Below are positions 40,001 to 51,862 of a stretch of 64,000 bases of DNA, in pieces; position 1 is the stretch's first letter, and the number at the start of each line of letters is the position of its first letter. The notes below the pieces were generated by a model, which was not told the origin of the DNA, did no database searches, and was given only the letters and a program-made list of their open reading frames with translations. The stretch comes from Cytophagales bacterium (lineage in GTDB: Bacteria > Bacteroidota > Bacteroidia > Cytophagales > 172606-1): contig JAUJNL010000012.1 of assembly GCA_030448185.1 (NCBI GenBank), forward strand, positions 1-64,000. Reading direction: 5' to 3'. Position numbers and translations under genes: made by a program.

Positions 40001-41308
40001 CTACTTAACCATCTGCTCAACTGCCGGGTTGGGTTCCATAATGGCTTGATACACCAGCACCCGGAATTTGTCGGCGAGGTCACCGTAACTGTTAGGGTAT
40101 TTCTGAGTCATCAGCAGGGCCACCACACCTTCTTTGGGGTCGGCCCAGTAAGTAGTGCCAAAAATGCCGCCCCAATCAAACGAGCCCGCGGAAACGCCTA
40201 AGCGGACCGCTTCCCGTTCGGTAGTAAGTCCGAAACCCAAGCCGAACTTCTTGAACCCCAGATTCAGGTCGCCGATCTGATTACTGGTCATCATCCGGAC
40301 CGTAATGGGACTAAGCAGCCGCTTGCCGTTGTATTCGCCGCCATTCAGCAGCATTTGCAGAAAAATGGCGTAATCATAGGCCGTGGATGAGAGCCCCGCT
40401 CCGCCGGAATAGTAGCTCCCGGCTTGTTTGGGATAGTCAGGGCTCTGTCCGTTCCGGGCTGGCATTTTGGTAATGGCTTTTTCTTTATCCTCGGTGTACA
40501 GCACCGCCAGCCGGTTCTGCTTTTCCTTAGGCAGATAAAAATAGGTATCCTTCATCCCTAATGGCTCAAATATACGGGTACGGAAAAACTGGTCCAGCGT
40601 CATTCCTGAGGTAACTTCCACCAGATACCCAAGCACATCGGTATTGAGGCCGTACGAAAACTTTTCACCGGGTTGATGGATCAGGGGCAGGGCCGCCAGG
40701 GAATTAATGGCGTCGGCTAGCTTCCCGTTCGGCGTACCGATCCCGCTTGGTATTTTGGCTTTGGCGTAAATGGCATTGGCTTCCTTGGTACCAATCGAGG
40801 GGTAGCTGATGCCTGACGTATGCGTCAGCAATTGCCGGATGGTAATTTCCTGTTTGGCGGGGATGGTCGTGTACGTTGTATCTTTTTCGTTGAATTGATC
40901 CAGCACTTTGGGCTTGGCAAAGGCGGGGATGAATTTGGAAATAGGATCATCCAGCAGAAACTTTCCTTCTTCAAACAGCATCATGACGGCTACGCTGGTA
41001 ACGGCCTTAGTCTGGGAAGCAATCCGGAAAATAGCGTCTTTTTTAAGGGGTGTACTGGCCTCCCGGTCATCCTGCCCGAAGCTCTTGTGGTACACGATCT
41101 TCCCGTTCCGGGCAATAAAGGCAATGACTCCGGCCTGATAGCCTTTGTCAATGTAATTTTGAACCACTTTGTCAACTCGCCCGAGCCGCTCAGGGCTGAA
41201 ACCGGCCGATTCTGGTTTGGCTTCCTGCAACACGGAATGTTTGGCAGTTTGGGCGAAACCTGACGAGAGAATCAGCGCAAAAAACAGCGTAAAAATTGTT
41301 CTATACAT
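40001..41308 (-). CDS. Serine hydrolase, class C beta-lactamase-like
   Basis: FRIASQTKAVTSVAVM (SxxK), FSYGLNTDVLGYLVE (YxN), signal peptide. Confidence 0.92.
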   Translation of the reverse strand: MYRTIFTLFFALILSSGFAQTAKHSVLQEAKPESAGFSPERLGRVDKVVQNYIDKGYQAGVIAFIARNGKIVYHKSFGQDDREASTPLKKDAIFRIASQTKAVTSVAVMMLFEEGKFLLDDPISKFIPAFAKPKVLDQFNEKDTTYTTIPAKQEITIRQLLTHTSGISYPSIGTKEANAIYAKAKIPSGIGTPNGKLADAINSLAALPLIHQPGEKFSYGLNTDVLGYLVEVTSGMTLDQFFRTRIFEPLGMKDTYFYLPKEKQNRLAVLYTEDKEKAITKMPARNGQSPDYPKQAGSYYSGGAGLSSTAYDYAIFLQMLLNGGEYNGKRLLSPITVRMMTSNQIGDLNLGFKKFGLGFGLTTEREAVRLGVSAGSFDWGGIFGTTYWADPKEGVVALLMTQKYPNSYGDLADKFRVLVYQAIMEPNPAVEQMVK

Positions 41309-41479
41309 GATTAATGCAGGTTGTAGTCATTCCGTAAGTAATGGGAAAGTGGGGTGGTTTCCAAATAAGGAAGCGGTATGTTTCAGATTCTTTAAAATGG
41401 CGTTAACAGTTCCCGGACAAAACAGTCTATCCTGCTTTCTGCTGCCAATAGCATCATCCGTTGCAGACCATGTTTAGTC

Positions 41480-42373
41480 TTATGGCTGTGCGTTTGCAGA
41501 CAACTTTGCATAGGCTCTTACCGGAAAAGTACCGGCTCCTTTGAACTTTGGGGGAGCGGCGCTAAACCAATACCCACTTTCGGGCAATTTTTCCAGGTTG
41601 CACAAATGCTCCACGATCAAAATGCCTGCCCCGAGTAGTATCGTATGAACCGGACGGTTTCTTTTGCCCGTGTTGTCAATGTTGTGGCTGTCAATGCCAA
41701 CTAATGTAACCTGACAATCCCGCAGGTATTCGGCAGCTTGCCCCGTAAGATAGGGATGATGCTCAAAATACGTTTCGGTATTCCAGTGTCGAGACCAGCC
41801 GGTTTTTACCAAAACGGCGCGGTTTCTTATTTCTTTTCCCGTAAAAAAATCAATGCCTACTTCCGTCACTCCTTCCGCATGGATAGTAATGGCTTCTAAA
41901 TCCACCAAAGCTTCTAAGGTAATTTCCGATAGATCTTTTCCGTGCGCATACCGGTGGAAGGGACAATCCAGGTAGGTGCCGGTATTGGTAACCATTTCTA
42001 TTTTACCTATCTGAAACTCAGTCCCTTCTTCGTAAAAATCCCTCGATTTCTCCCGGCTCAGGAAATCACAAATGAGTGGGGCAGGCAAACCCCTGTAGGT
42101 AACCAGTCCGTCAAAAATCGTATGGCTCAAATCGATCAGGTGTTCAGCAACAGGGGCATTCACCGGCTTCCGTTTATGGGGTTCCTGCCTATAATGCTTG
42201 TTGCGAATGTGTACTTTACCCACCATCAGGAGGCGCATATCAGCGACAATATAATCAGCCAGTTCCTGGTCCGAAATTTCGTTACCGGCAATATCCAGCC
42301 GAAAATCCTGCCCTTGGATACCGCCTCCATTGGTAAACTCAATGGCAAAATCAAAAACGACTCTTTTGTCCAT
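41480..42373 (-). CDS. Cyclase family protein (kynurenine formamidase-like) with N-terminal extension
   Basis: HLIDLSHTIFDGLVTYRG, TGTYLDCPFHRYAHGKDLSE, VGIDSHNIDN. Confidence 0.85.
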   Translation of the reverse strand: MDKRVVFDFAIEFTNGGGIQGQDFRLDIAGNEISDQELADYIVADMRLLMVGKVHIRNKHYRQEPHKRKPVNAPVAEHLIDLSHTIFDGLVTYRGLPAPLICDFLSREKSRDFYEEGTEFQIGKIEMVTNTGTYLDCPFHRYAHGKDLSEITLEALVDLEAITIHAEGVTEVGIDFFTGKEIRNRAVLVKTGWSRHWNTETYFEHHPYLTGQAAEYLRDCQVTLVGIDSHNIDNTGKRNRPVHTILLGAGILIVEHLCNLEKLPESGYWFSAAPPKFKGAGTFPVRAYAKLSANAQP

Positions 42374-42420
42374 GTTAGCGATGTTTTAGTTCTACGCAAG
42401 ACCCCATAAAGTCAAAGAAA

Positions 42421-42453
42421 AAAGCAAATCTGAGCGGTACAGATCTGCTTTTT
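42421..42453 (-). terminator. Hairpin upstream of the cyclase gene and downstream of ppk
   Basis: aaagcaaatctgagcggtacagatctgcttttt. Confidence 0.55.
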
Positions 42454-42501
42454 CTCTCTACTTCTAATTCTAAACTATTTACTCATAAATTCCTAGACTC
42501 C

Positions 42502-44607
42502 TCAAAACAGCTTGGCCCGCATGATTTCTTCTTCAGTCACCTTATAGAATGCCTTATGGATATTGAGGGTTTCTCCGTCCGTGACGCACTTGTAGTAGTC
42601 GCCGTTCTCCTGCATGATGTACGAGTTGACATTATCCCGGAGATTATAATCCAGAATCAGAATGGCCTGCTGCTTGATCCGGGGGGATATCAGGCCGAAC
42701 AACGATTCAATCCGCCGCTCGAAGCTGCGAACCATCACATCGGCGCTGCCACCGTAGACTTTGGGGTCACCGGCATTGTGGAAATAATATACGCGGGTAT
42801 GCTCCAGAAAATCGCCGACAATGGAACGTACTGAGATATTTTCGCTCAGCCCTTCCCGGCCCGGGCGCAGGCAGCAGATGCCCCGTACAATCAGTTTAAC
42901 TGGTACGCCGGCCTGGGAAGCACTATAAAGCTCATCAATTGTGGCCTTGTCCTCCAGGGAATTGAGTTTAATGACAATACCGCTGGGCTTGCCTTCCTGC
43001 GCATTACGGGCCTCGTTGCGGATCAGTTCGATCAGTCTCTGACGCATATCGCGGGGCGCTGTAATCAGATTCTGGTAGTCGTTTGGCTGCGAGTGGCCGG
43101 TAATTACATTAAAGAATTCGGAAATATCCTGGGCGTATATTTCATTAGTAGTCAGCAAGCCAATATCCGTGTAGAAACGGGAGGTATCTTCGTTGTAGTT
43201 TCCGCTGGACAGGTGTACGTACCGGGTCACTTTGTCGCCGTCCTTCCGGACAATCAGCAGCAGTTTGGTATGCGTCTTATACCGGCTGATCCCGTAGATT
43301 ACGAAGCAACCGGCCTTCTGGAGCCGTTGCGCTTCCCGAATGTTATTTTCTTCGTCAAACCGGGCTTTTACCTCAAACAGTACGGAAACGTGCTTGCCAT
43401 TTTCGGCGGCTTTGAGCAGGGCTTCGGTGATTCGCGACTTCTTGGCCAGCCGGTAAATCGTGATTTTAATGGCCAGCACGCCGGGGTCTTCGGCAGCCTG
43501 CTCCAGCAAGTGCACTACCGGTTCAATGCTGTTATAGGGATGATGGAGAAGCAGATCCTGCTTTTTCAGCATCTGGAATAGATTGTTGTATTCCTTAGTA
43601 TCGTGCACCCCAATGGGCGGAATGGTAGGCGGAATAGCCGGAATCCGGTCCCGGAACTCTTTGTGATTGACAATTTGCCAGAGCCCGGTAAAGTCGATCA
43701 TGCTGTTGGCGACAAAAACATTGTCGTCATCCAGTTCCCAGCGGCCTTTCAGAATTTTCATCATGTAGTACGAAGATCCCGGCTCCACCTCAATCCGGAC
43801 GACGCGGCCGGTACGGCGGGTTTTGAGCTTCTGCTTGATCTCGTCAATGAAATCAGCTTCGATATCGTCACTCTCTTCGAGGGTAAAATCCCCATTGCGG
43901 GTAATCCGGAAAAGATTAATGGAGAGGATTTCCACGTTGCGGTAGAGTTTATGGATCTCAGTCCGGATAATTTCCTCAATGGGCACGAAAATCAACTGCT
44001 CATCGCGGTACACTTCGTAAAAACGGGGCAAGTTCTGCGGAATCTGCACGAAGGAAAGCCGCTTGCCTTCCTTGGTATCTTCGGGCGTACGGGTCACCAC
44101 GCCGAAGATGAGCAGTTTGTTCATCAGGATCGGAAAGGTATGGTACCCATCAAACACCATTGGCGTGAGCATCGGGAAGATGGTACGCATGTAATACGCC
44201 ACGGCGTCGGTCCGCTCTTCATCCGTCAGTTCGCTCAGGGCGGCAATGTGAAAATTGTTCCGCTTAAACAGCGGATGCAGATTGACCTTGAATTCATCAT
44301 ACTGCTCCCGGTAAAACTGCTGGGCCGTATTGAGCAAGGTCTTCCGGAAGGGCATTTCCCGCAACCCTGAGTAATCGACCCGTTCTTTGCCGTAGTCGAG
44401 GTAGTTGTATAAACTTCCCACCCGAATCATGAAAAACTCGTCGAGATTGGAAGCCGTAATGGCCAGAAACTTAAGCCGCTCAAAGACCGTCCGGTCAGGA
44501 TTTTTTGCCTGATCGAGTACCCGCCAGTTAAATTTGAGCCAACTCAGATCGCGACTGATGTAGTTACTCTGTTCAATTACATTTGATACTCTCTCACGTA
44601 GCAGCAT
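42502..44607 (-). CDS. ppk1: Polyphosphate kinase 1
   Basis: SNYISRDLSWLKFNWRVLDQAKN; ITIYRLAKKSRI; YKTHTKLLLIVR; HLSSGNYNEDTSRFYTDIGLLT. Start placed at MLLRERV because the upstream ORF extension crosses a terminator. Confidence 0.95.
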   Translation of the reverse strand: MLLRERVSNVIEQSNYISRDLSWLKFNWRVLDQAKNPDRTVFERLKFLAITASNLDEFFMIRVGSLYNYLDYGKERVDYSGLREMPFRKTLLNTAQQFYREQYDEFKVNLHPLFKRNNFHIAALSELTDEERTDAVAYYMRTIFPMLTPMVFDGYHTFPILMNKLLIFGVVTRTPEDTKEGKRLSFVQIPQNLPRFYEVYRDEQLIFVPIEEIIRTEIHKLYRNVEILSINLFRITRNGDFTLEESDDIEADFIDEIKQKLKTRRTGRVVRIEVEPGSSYYMMKILKGRWELDDDNVFVANSMIDFTGLWQIVNHKEFRDRIPAIPPTIPPIGVHDTKEYNNLFQMLKKQDLLLHHPYNSIEPVVHLLEQAAEDPGVLAIKITIYRLAKKSRITEALLKAAENGKHVSVLFEVKARFDEENNIREAQRLQKAGCFVIYGISRYKTHTKLLLIVRKDGDKVTRYVHLSSGNYNEDTSRFYTDIGLLTTNEIYAQDISEFFNVITGHSQPNDYQNLITAPRDMRQRLIELIRNEARNAQEGKPSGIVIKLNSLEDKATIDELYSASQAGVPVKLIVRGICCLRPGREGLSENISVRSIVGDFLEHTRVYYFHNAGDPKVYGGSADVMVRSFERRIESLFGLISPRIKQQAILILDYNLRDNVNSYIMQENGDYYKCVTDGETLNIHKAFYKVTEEEIMRAKLF

Positions 44608-44654
44608 ACGGTTAAGCAAATTTTGTAAGGGTCTTAGTATATATTGTATAAATG

Positions 44655-44685
44655 AAAAAGGAGCCGAAAGCAACGGCTCCTTTTT
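44655..44685 (-). terminator. Terminator between gyrB and ppk1
   Basis: aaaaaggagccgaaagcaacggctccttttt. Confidence 0.88.
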
Positions 44686-44715
44686 CGCTTTCAGCTTATA
44701 TTCTGAATCATCCAA

Positions 44716-46776
<2,061 letters not shown>

Positions 46777-46960
46777 TCACGGCTTTATCTAGCCTAATTC
46801 GGGCAATACCGTTGCTTATATAACATAGTTTGAAAGCAAAAAATTGAGCCTGGGTGAAAGAAACCCAAACCAGCGGAACCCGTAGTGTAACGTGCAGTAC
46901 TATTGTGTTTCCCAGGCCCGGTCACGTATTCAGGCAGGACGTTAACTACCCGGTAAAACC

Positions 46961-47590
46961 ATGCACGAACGCTATTTTGAAAAAATCCGGCAACGCTTAC
47001 AAGCGGAATTGCCCGGAGAAAAAGCTCAATTGAGGATGGCCAGTACACTTCGGTCCGTACTTAGCTTGCGTTCTCATCCGGATAAGGGTACCCGCATTGG
47101 GGCCGTATTGATTCTTTTTTATCCCAAAGAAGGACTCATTCATGTCCCGCTGATCCGGCGGCCCGTTTACAAAGGGGTACACAGCGGACAAGTAGCTTTT
47201 CCCGGAGGACGGGTGGAAGAAGGTGATAAGAACCTGATTGAGACGGCCCTCCGCGAATCTCAGGAGGAAGTAGGTATTAATCCGGACGAGATTGACGTGC
47301 TGGGCAGTTTAACGCCGCTGTACGTGCCAGCCAGCAACTTTATGGTGCATCCGGTCATTGGCGTCACCCGGCACCCTCCCGATTTCAGGCTCGACGCCTA
47401 CGAGGTAGACGCCCTCCTGGAAGTACCCCTGGATGAATTACAAGATATTACCCGCATGGGCACCAAGGAAATTGTTATCCGCGAAGGCGTAACCATTCAG
47501 GCCCCATTTTACGACCTGCAGGGGCACACCGTGTGGGGAGCCACCGCCATGATGATCAGCGAACTGCTGGAAGTACTGTCTGAACCATGA
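46961..47590 (+). CDS. NUDIX hydrolase (CoA pyrophosphatase-like)
   Basis: Nudix box GGRVEEGDKNLIETALRESQEEVGI. Confidence 0.93.
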   Translation: MHERYFEKIRQRLQAELPGEKAQLRMASTLRSVLSLRSHPDKGTRIGAVLILFYPKEGLIHVPLIRRPVYKGVHSGQVAFPGGRVEEGDKNLIETALRESQEEVGINPDEIDVLGSLTPLYVPASNFMVHPVIGVTRHPPDFRLDAYEVDALLEVPLDELQDITRMGTKEIVIREGVTIQAPFYDLQGHTVWGATAMMISELLEVLSEP

Positions 47591-47762
47591 TTTACCTGAT
47601 TAAAGGATTACCTTGATTAATGCAATAATTGAATAATGTGCGGATGCACAGGTGAAAGAAGAGCCTTGATCAATTGTTTGAAGCAGGATTCTCATGATTA
47701 ACAACATTCTCAGGATGAGGACAGTAAAATCAAGGTAATCCTTTAATCAGGTAAATCATGGT
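47584..47762. repeat. Intergenic element bounded by 35-bp perfect inverted repeats
   Basis: accatgatttacctgattaaaggattaccttgatt (47584-47618) is the exact reverse complement of 47728-47762; the NUDIX stop codon lies in the left arm. Confidence 0.93.
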
Positions 47763-47770
47763 CCATTTAG

Positions 47771-47778
47771 TATCTTTG
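47771..47778 (+). promoter_or_regulatory. Bacteroidota-type -7 element TAnnTTTG
   Basis: tatctttg 15 bp upstream of the 47793 start codon; the -33 region would fall inside the right repeat arm. Confidence 0.45.
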
Positions 47779-47792
47779 TATAATTCTTATTT

Positions 47793-47936
47793 ATGACCGA
47801 ATCGGAAGACCCTGCCCGCAATACCTCTGAACTCCCTCCCTTCCTCAATACCTGGCGGAAGATGTACATTGCCGTACTGGTTCATTTGGCCGTGCTGATA
47901 CTGCTTTTTTATGCTTTCACCTGGTATTTTGAATAA
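47793..47936 (+). CDS. 47-aa single-pass membrane protein upstream of the SSS symporter
   Basis: MTESEDPARNTSELPPFLNTWRKMYIAVLVHLAVLILLFYAFTWYFE; TAnnTTTG just upstream; below the 60-aa cut-off of the ORF track. Confidence 0.7.
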   Translation: MTESEDPARNTSELPPFLNTWRKMYIAVLVHLAVLILLFYAFTWYFE

Positions 47937-47988
47937 TTCCGGGGTGCACACTTACCCTGCTTCCCCTTCCGTTTATCACAATAGTAAC

Positions 47989-48136
47989 GTTCTTTTGAAA
48001 TATTCCTCTTTATTTCGCAGTAAAGAAGAGGATTCCCCTAATATAATATTAGCAGATTCATGGTTCTTTTGAAATATTCCTCTTTATTTCGCAGTAAAGA
48101 AGAGGATTCCCCTAATTTATTATTAGCTGATTAATG
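47989..48136. repeat. Tandem duplication of a 74-bp leader segment containing a hairpin
   Basis: gttcttttgaaatattcctctttatttcgcagtaaagaagaggattcccctaat... at 47989 and 48063; each unit ends in ATG, the second being the symporter start. Confidence 0.95.
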
Positions 48137-49828
48137 ACCAACCTAGACTGGGTTGTTCTGGTTGCCACACTGGCCTTCATAGTCTTGTACGGCATGTGGA
48201 AAGGAAGAAAAAACCAGGACATCCGCGAATATTTGCTGGCAAACCGATCCATGCCCTGGTATGCAGTAGGATTATCCATCATGGCAACGCAAGCCAGTGC
48301 CATCACCTTTCTTTCAGCCCCTGGCCAGGCATTTTCAGATGGCATGCGGTTCGTACAGTTTTACTTCGGCCTGCCGATTGCCATGGTGGTGCTGTGCGTG
48401 ACTCTGGTGCCTATTTACCATAAACTGAACGTATTTACGGCCTACGAATACCTGGAAAGCCGGTTTGACCTGAAAACCCGTTCCCTGGCTGCTTTTTTAT
48501 TCCTGATTCAAAGAGGTGTATCTACCGGGGTCAGTATTTATGCCCCGGCCATTATTCTCTCCTCCATCCTGGGATGGAACACCAACATTACTTGTATCAT
48601 TATCGGACTGCTGGTGCTGTTGTATACCGTGATGGGAGGCACCAAGGCGGTCAGTCATACGCAAATGGGCCAGATGACCGTCATTCTAAGCGGAATGGCC
48701 ATTGCCGGAATCCTCACGGTGTACATGCTTCCGGATGAGGTATCTTTTGTGGACGCCATGAAAGTAGCCGGAAAAGCCGGTCGTCTCAACGTGATTGACC
48801 TCAAATTTGATCCCAGTAATCAGTACAATATCTGGACGGGCTTGTTTGGCGGTTTTTTCCTGGCAATGTCTTACTTCGGCACGGACCAATCCCAGGTAGG
48901 CCGGTACCTGTCGGGCAGTTCGGTCGGGCAGAGTCGCCTGGGATTAATTTTTAATGGCTTTATTAAAGTACCCATGCAGTTCTGCATTCTCTTCATCGGC
49001 GCTATGGTATTTGTGTTTTATCAGTTTTTCCAGCCACCGGTGTTTTTCAACAATGTGGAGGTGAATAAAGTGAAACAGGGAGCCTATGCTACGCAATTTC
49101 AAGCCCTGGAACAGGAACATACGATAGCCTTCCAAGCCAAGCAACAAGAAGTTAAAGGATTGCTGGATGCCATCCACACGGATGATGAATCCCAAATTAC
49201 TGCCGCAGCCATCCGGTTTGATACTGCCGAAGCGAAAGTAAGCGGCATTCGCAAGCAGGCCATTGACCTGATCCGGAAAAGCAACCCAGAGGCGGAACTG
49301 AATGACACCAATTATGTATTTCTGACCTTTGTCAAAAACTATCTTCCGGCGGGCCTGGTGGGCTTGCTGATTGCGGTAGTGTTTTCCGCCTCGATGTCGT
49401 CCATTGCGGGAGCCTTAAATTCGCTTACTTCTACTACTATTGTAGACGTCTATAAGCGAACCTTACGGCCCCATGAAGATGAAAGTCATTACCTATTAAT
49501 GTCCCGGTGGTTTACCTTCGGCTGGGGCATTTTCAGTATTATCGTAGCCCTGTACTCCGACAAGCTAGGCAACCTCCTGGAAGCAGTCAACAAACTCGGG
49601 TCTTTATTTTACGGGGTCATTCTGGGCATTTTTGTGTGCGCCTTCTTCCTTAGGCACATCCGTGGCGGGGCTACTTTTTACGCCGCATTGGTTTCCCAGG
49701 GAGTCATTTTTGCCCTATTTGCCTTTACCCCTATTGCTTTCCTTTGGTATAATGTCATCGGTTGCCTATTAGTAGTGCTAATAGCGGTACTAATCAGTGC
49801 AGGACAAAAAAAAGCCGCCCTTCAGTAG
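48134..49828 (+). CDS. Sodium:solute symporter (SSS family)
   Basis: WYAVGLSIMATQASAITFLSAPGQAFSDGMRFVQFYFGLP; SASMSSIAGALNSLTSTTIVDVYKR. Confidence 0.95.
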   Translation: MTNLDWVVLVATLAFIVLYGMWKGRKNQDIREYLLANRSMPWYAVGLSIMATQASAITFLSAPGQAFSDGMRFVQFYFGLPIAMVVLCVTLVPIYHKLNVFTAYEYLESRFDLKTRSLAAFLFLIQRGVSTGVSIYAPAIILSSILGWNTNITCIIIGLLVLLYTVMGGTKAVSHTQMGQMTVILSGMAIAGILTVYMLPDEVSFVDAMKVAGKAGRLNVIDLKFDPSNQYNIWTGLFGGFFLAMSYFGTDQSQVGRYLSGSSVGQSRLGLIFNGFIKVPMQFCILFIGAMVFVFYQFFQPPVFFNNVEVNKVKQGAYATQFQALEQEHTIAFQAKQQEVKGLLDAIHTDDESQITAAAIRFDTAEAKVSGIRKQAIDLIRKSNPEAELNDTNYVFLTFVKNYLPAGLVGLLIAVVFSASMSSIAGALNSLTSTTIVDVYKRTLRPHEDESHYLLMSRWFTFGWGIFSIIVALYSDKLGNLLEAVNKLGSLFYGVILGIFVCAFFLRHIRGGATFYAALVSQGVIFALFAFTPIAFLWYNVIGCLLVVLIAVLISAGQKKAALQ

Positions 49829-49866
49829 TCTGAGGCGGCAGTATGGTAGCGTACGTTAGGTTAGGG

Positions 49867-50184
49867 TCAGATAGCTAATTTAATGGATCCATCATTGGTG
49901 ATCCTGAAGCCTGTTTTGCCGATGACTACTGCGTTTTCTGCCCATACATCGGTACCGTGGAAGGTATCCTCAGGATACTCCCAAACGGAGTAAGTTACCT
50001 GCAGGGTCTTGCCACATTTCTTGCAAGGCTTGCTTATAGCCGTACGGTGGCAGGTTTGAGTTCCCATCAGTTCTTCACTGACGGAGGCAACCGAAAAATT
50101 GAATTCCTTAGGTTGAATAACGGTGATGTTTTTACAGCCCAGACACCTGATACTGGTGATTCCGGAAGAAATAATTTTTCCCAT
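49867..50184 (-). CDS. Hypothetical zinc-ribbon-like protein
   Basis: MGKIISSGITSIRCLGCKNITVIQ...CHRTAISKPCKKCGKTLQVTYSVWEYPEDTFHG; CxxC pairs. Confidence 0.5.
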   Translation of the reverse strand: MGKIISSGITSIRCLGCKNITVIQPKEFNFSVASVSEELMGTQTCHRTAISKPCKKCGKTLQVTYSVWEYPEDTFHGTDVWAENAVVIGKTGFRITNDGSIKLAI

Positions 50185-50879
50185 AACATAGCTAGTTGAT
50201 TTCTGCAATGTATTCCGGATTTTCCGTGGAAGTAACCTGGCTACTGCTAACATACATTAAATAAATTAAAGTTTTTCGGTAATAAAGCCAAGATTAAAAG
50301 TAATAAAGCTAATGAAAAGTAACGCATCTATTAAAAAAGATTTATATCAGATGAGCTAAACTAGCTGGTATCATTACTTTCAATCCGGTTTATCTACCTT
50401 TTATTCTGTGAAATTACACATATACGACACTTGAGGGGAAGTATCCCCGGCTGCGGACCGCTTTACTACCGATTACGTACAACGCAATCTAATGCTTTAG
50501 TAGGCTTCTCATCAGGGAATACCCTTACGGGCGCATGCAAGTATCTGGGTAATTTTGCAAAATCCAGCGTGATTAGTTTGGGTAATTGCCAGTTTGCAGG
50601 GCTCGATGAATGGGCCCGCATGCATAAGAGCAATGAAGGCGGTTGTCAGCATTACCTGCATAAGCCACTACTTACTCTTTTAGAAGGTAAGCCAGGCAGC
50701 ATCGCTTTCCGTATTGCAATAGCTTATGACCTTAGCGATGAATGTTATAAAATAGATGATTTTATTGCTCAGCTTTATAGCGGAGGAACAGGCACACCCG
50801 TAACAACCAATCAGCCATGCACGGAGGCGTCCGCTGGCAGAAGGAAAAAGGGAAACCGGCTCATGACTCGCCGGGCTGC

Positions 50880-51704
50880 TTATAACAGCTGTCCGATTCC
50901 GAATGTCAGAACAAAAAGAAGGGTAGTGAGAGCCATCTGCTTTAAATAGGGGTCCAAATCAGCCGCTGAGGTGTAGCGGGCTACGGCTCGGGCATTCTTC
51001 AGGAGCAGTGGCACGATAAGCACAAACAAAAATTGCCACGGACTCCGGTAGTTGATGATCACGTAACTCAAGGCTAGTACAATACCGGTTACCAACAGTA
51101 CATGATGATACTGTACTGCTTTTGACCGCCCCAGCCGGACTGGAATGGATAGCTTTCCGGCCTTCCGGTCTGATTCGATGTCACGGATATTGTTGACGTT
51201 AAGCACGGCAGTGGAGAACAAGCCGCAGGATAAGGCTGGCAGGATAAAGGACCAATCAAAAGCGCGGGTGTGCAGGTAGAACGTCCCTAATACACCCAAT
51301 AATCCAAAGAAAAGCAGCACTGAAATGTCACCCAGCCCAGCATACCCATAAGGCTTTTTTCCGGCCGTATACGTAATAGCTGCCGCAATGGCGCAAATGC
51401 CTAATCCGAAAAAGAAAAGAATCGTCTGCCGGGAGGCGTCTTTCAGCGCTTCATACAGCAGCCATATACCGGAAAAAAGGGCCAGCAGACTGAAAAAGAC
51501 CACTGCCATCAGCATTTGCCGAGAAGTGATCTGCCCTGACTGCACGGCCCGTTTAGGCCCTACCCGGTCGGCGCTGTCAGCTCCGTGAACCGAGTCGCCG
51601 TAATCATTAGCCAGGTTAGACAGAATTTGCAGGAAGACGGTAGTTAGGGCGCAGAGCACAAAAATACGCCACTGAAAAGCATGAAATCCAAGCGCGGTGG
51701 TTCA
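50880..51704 (-). pseudogene. menA: 1,4-dihydroxy-2-naphthoate polyprenyltransferase, N-terminus missing
   Basis: LSNLANDYGDSVHGADSADRVGPKRAVQSGQI, NNIRDIESDRKAGKLSIPVRLG; the frame runs upstream through ALGFHAFQWRIFVLCALTT to a stop without a start codon. Confidence 0.8.
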
Positions 51705-51850
51705 TTAGGGTAGTAAAGGTATTGGGTAGTAAGGTACTGGGTAATAGGTATTAGAAATTGGGAACCGGAGTAGTAAACAGTAAAGCTATTGACTCTACAC
51801 TTTTGACTGTTTAACTACTCTCAATATCCTAGTACCTAGCACCCAATCCT
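51705..51850. repeat. Dispersed imperfectly palindromic GGTATTRGGTA-type intergenic repeat
   Basis: ggtattgggtagtaaggtactgggtaataggtattag ... cttttgactgtttaactactctcaatatcctagtacctagcacccaat; related to 14075-14300 and 16775-16980. Confidence 0.65.
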
Positions 51851-51862
51851 TAATGTCTAAAT

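Noticed and set aside
43603-44370. 255-aa plus-strand ORF
   Set aside because: Lies antisense inside ppk1, whose motifs are unmistakable; a shadow ORF.
44608-44715. Upstream extension of the ppk1 ORF
   Set aside because: It crosses the gyrB terminator hairpin; the start at MLLRERV is more plausible.
47989-48136. Possible CRISPR repeat
   Set aside because: Only two adjacent units with no spacer between them; a tandem duplication, not an array.
50431-50949. 172-aa plus-strand ORF as a gene
   Set aside because: Runs into the menA 3' end on the opposite strand and has no recognisable motif; too weak to call.
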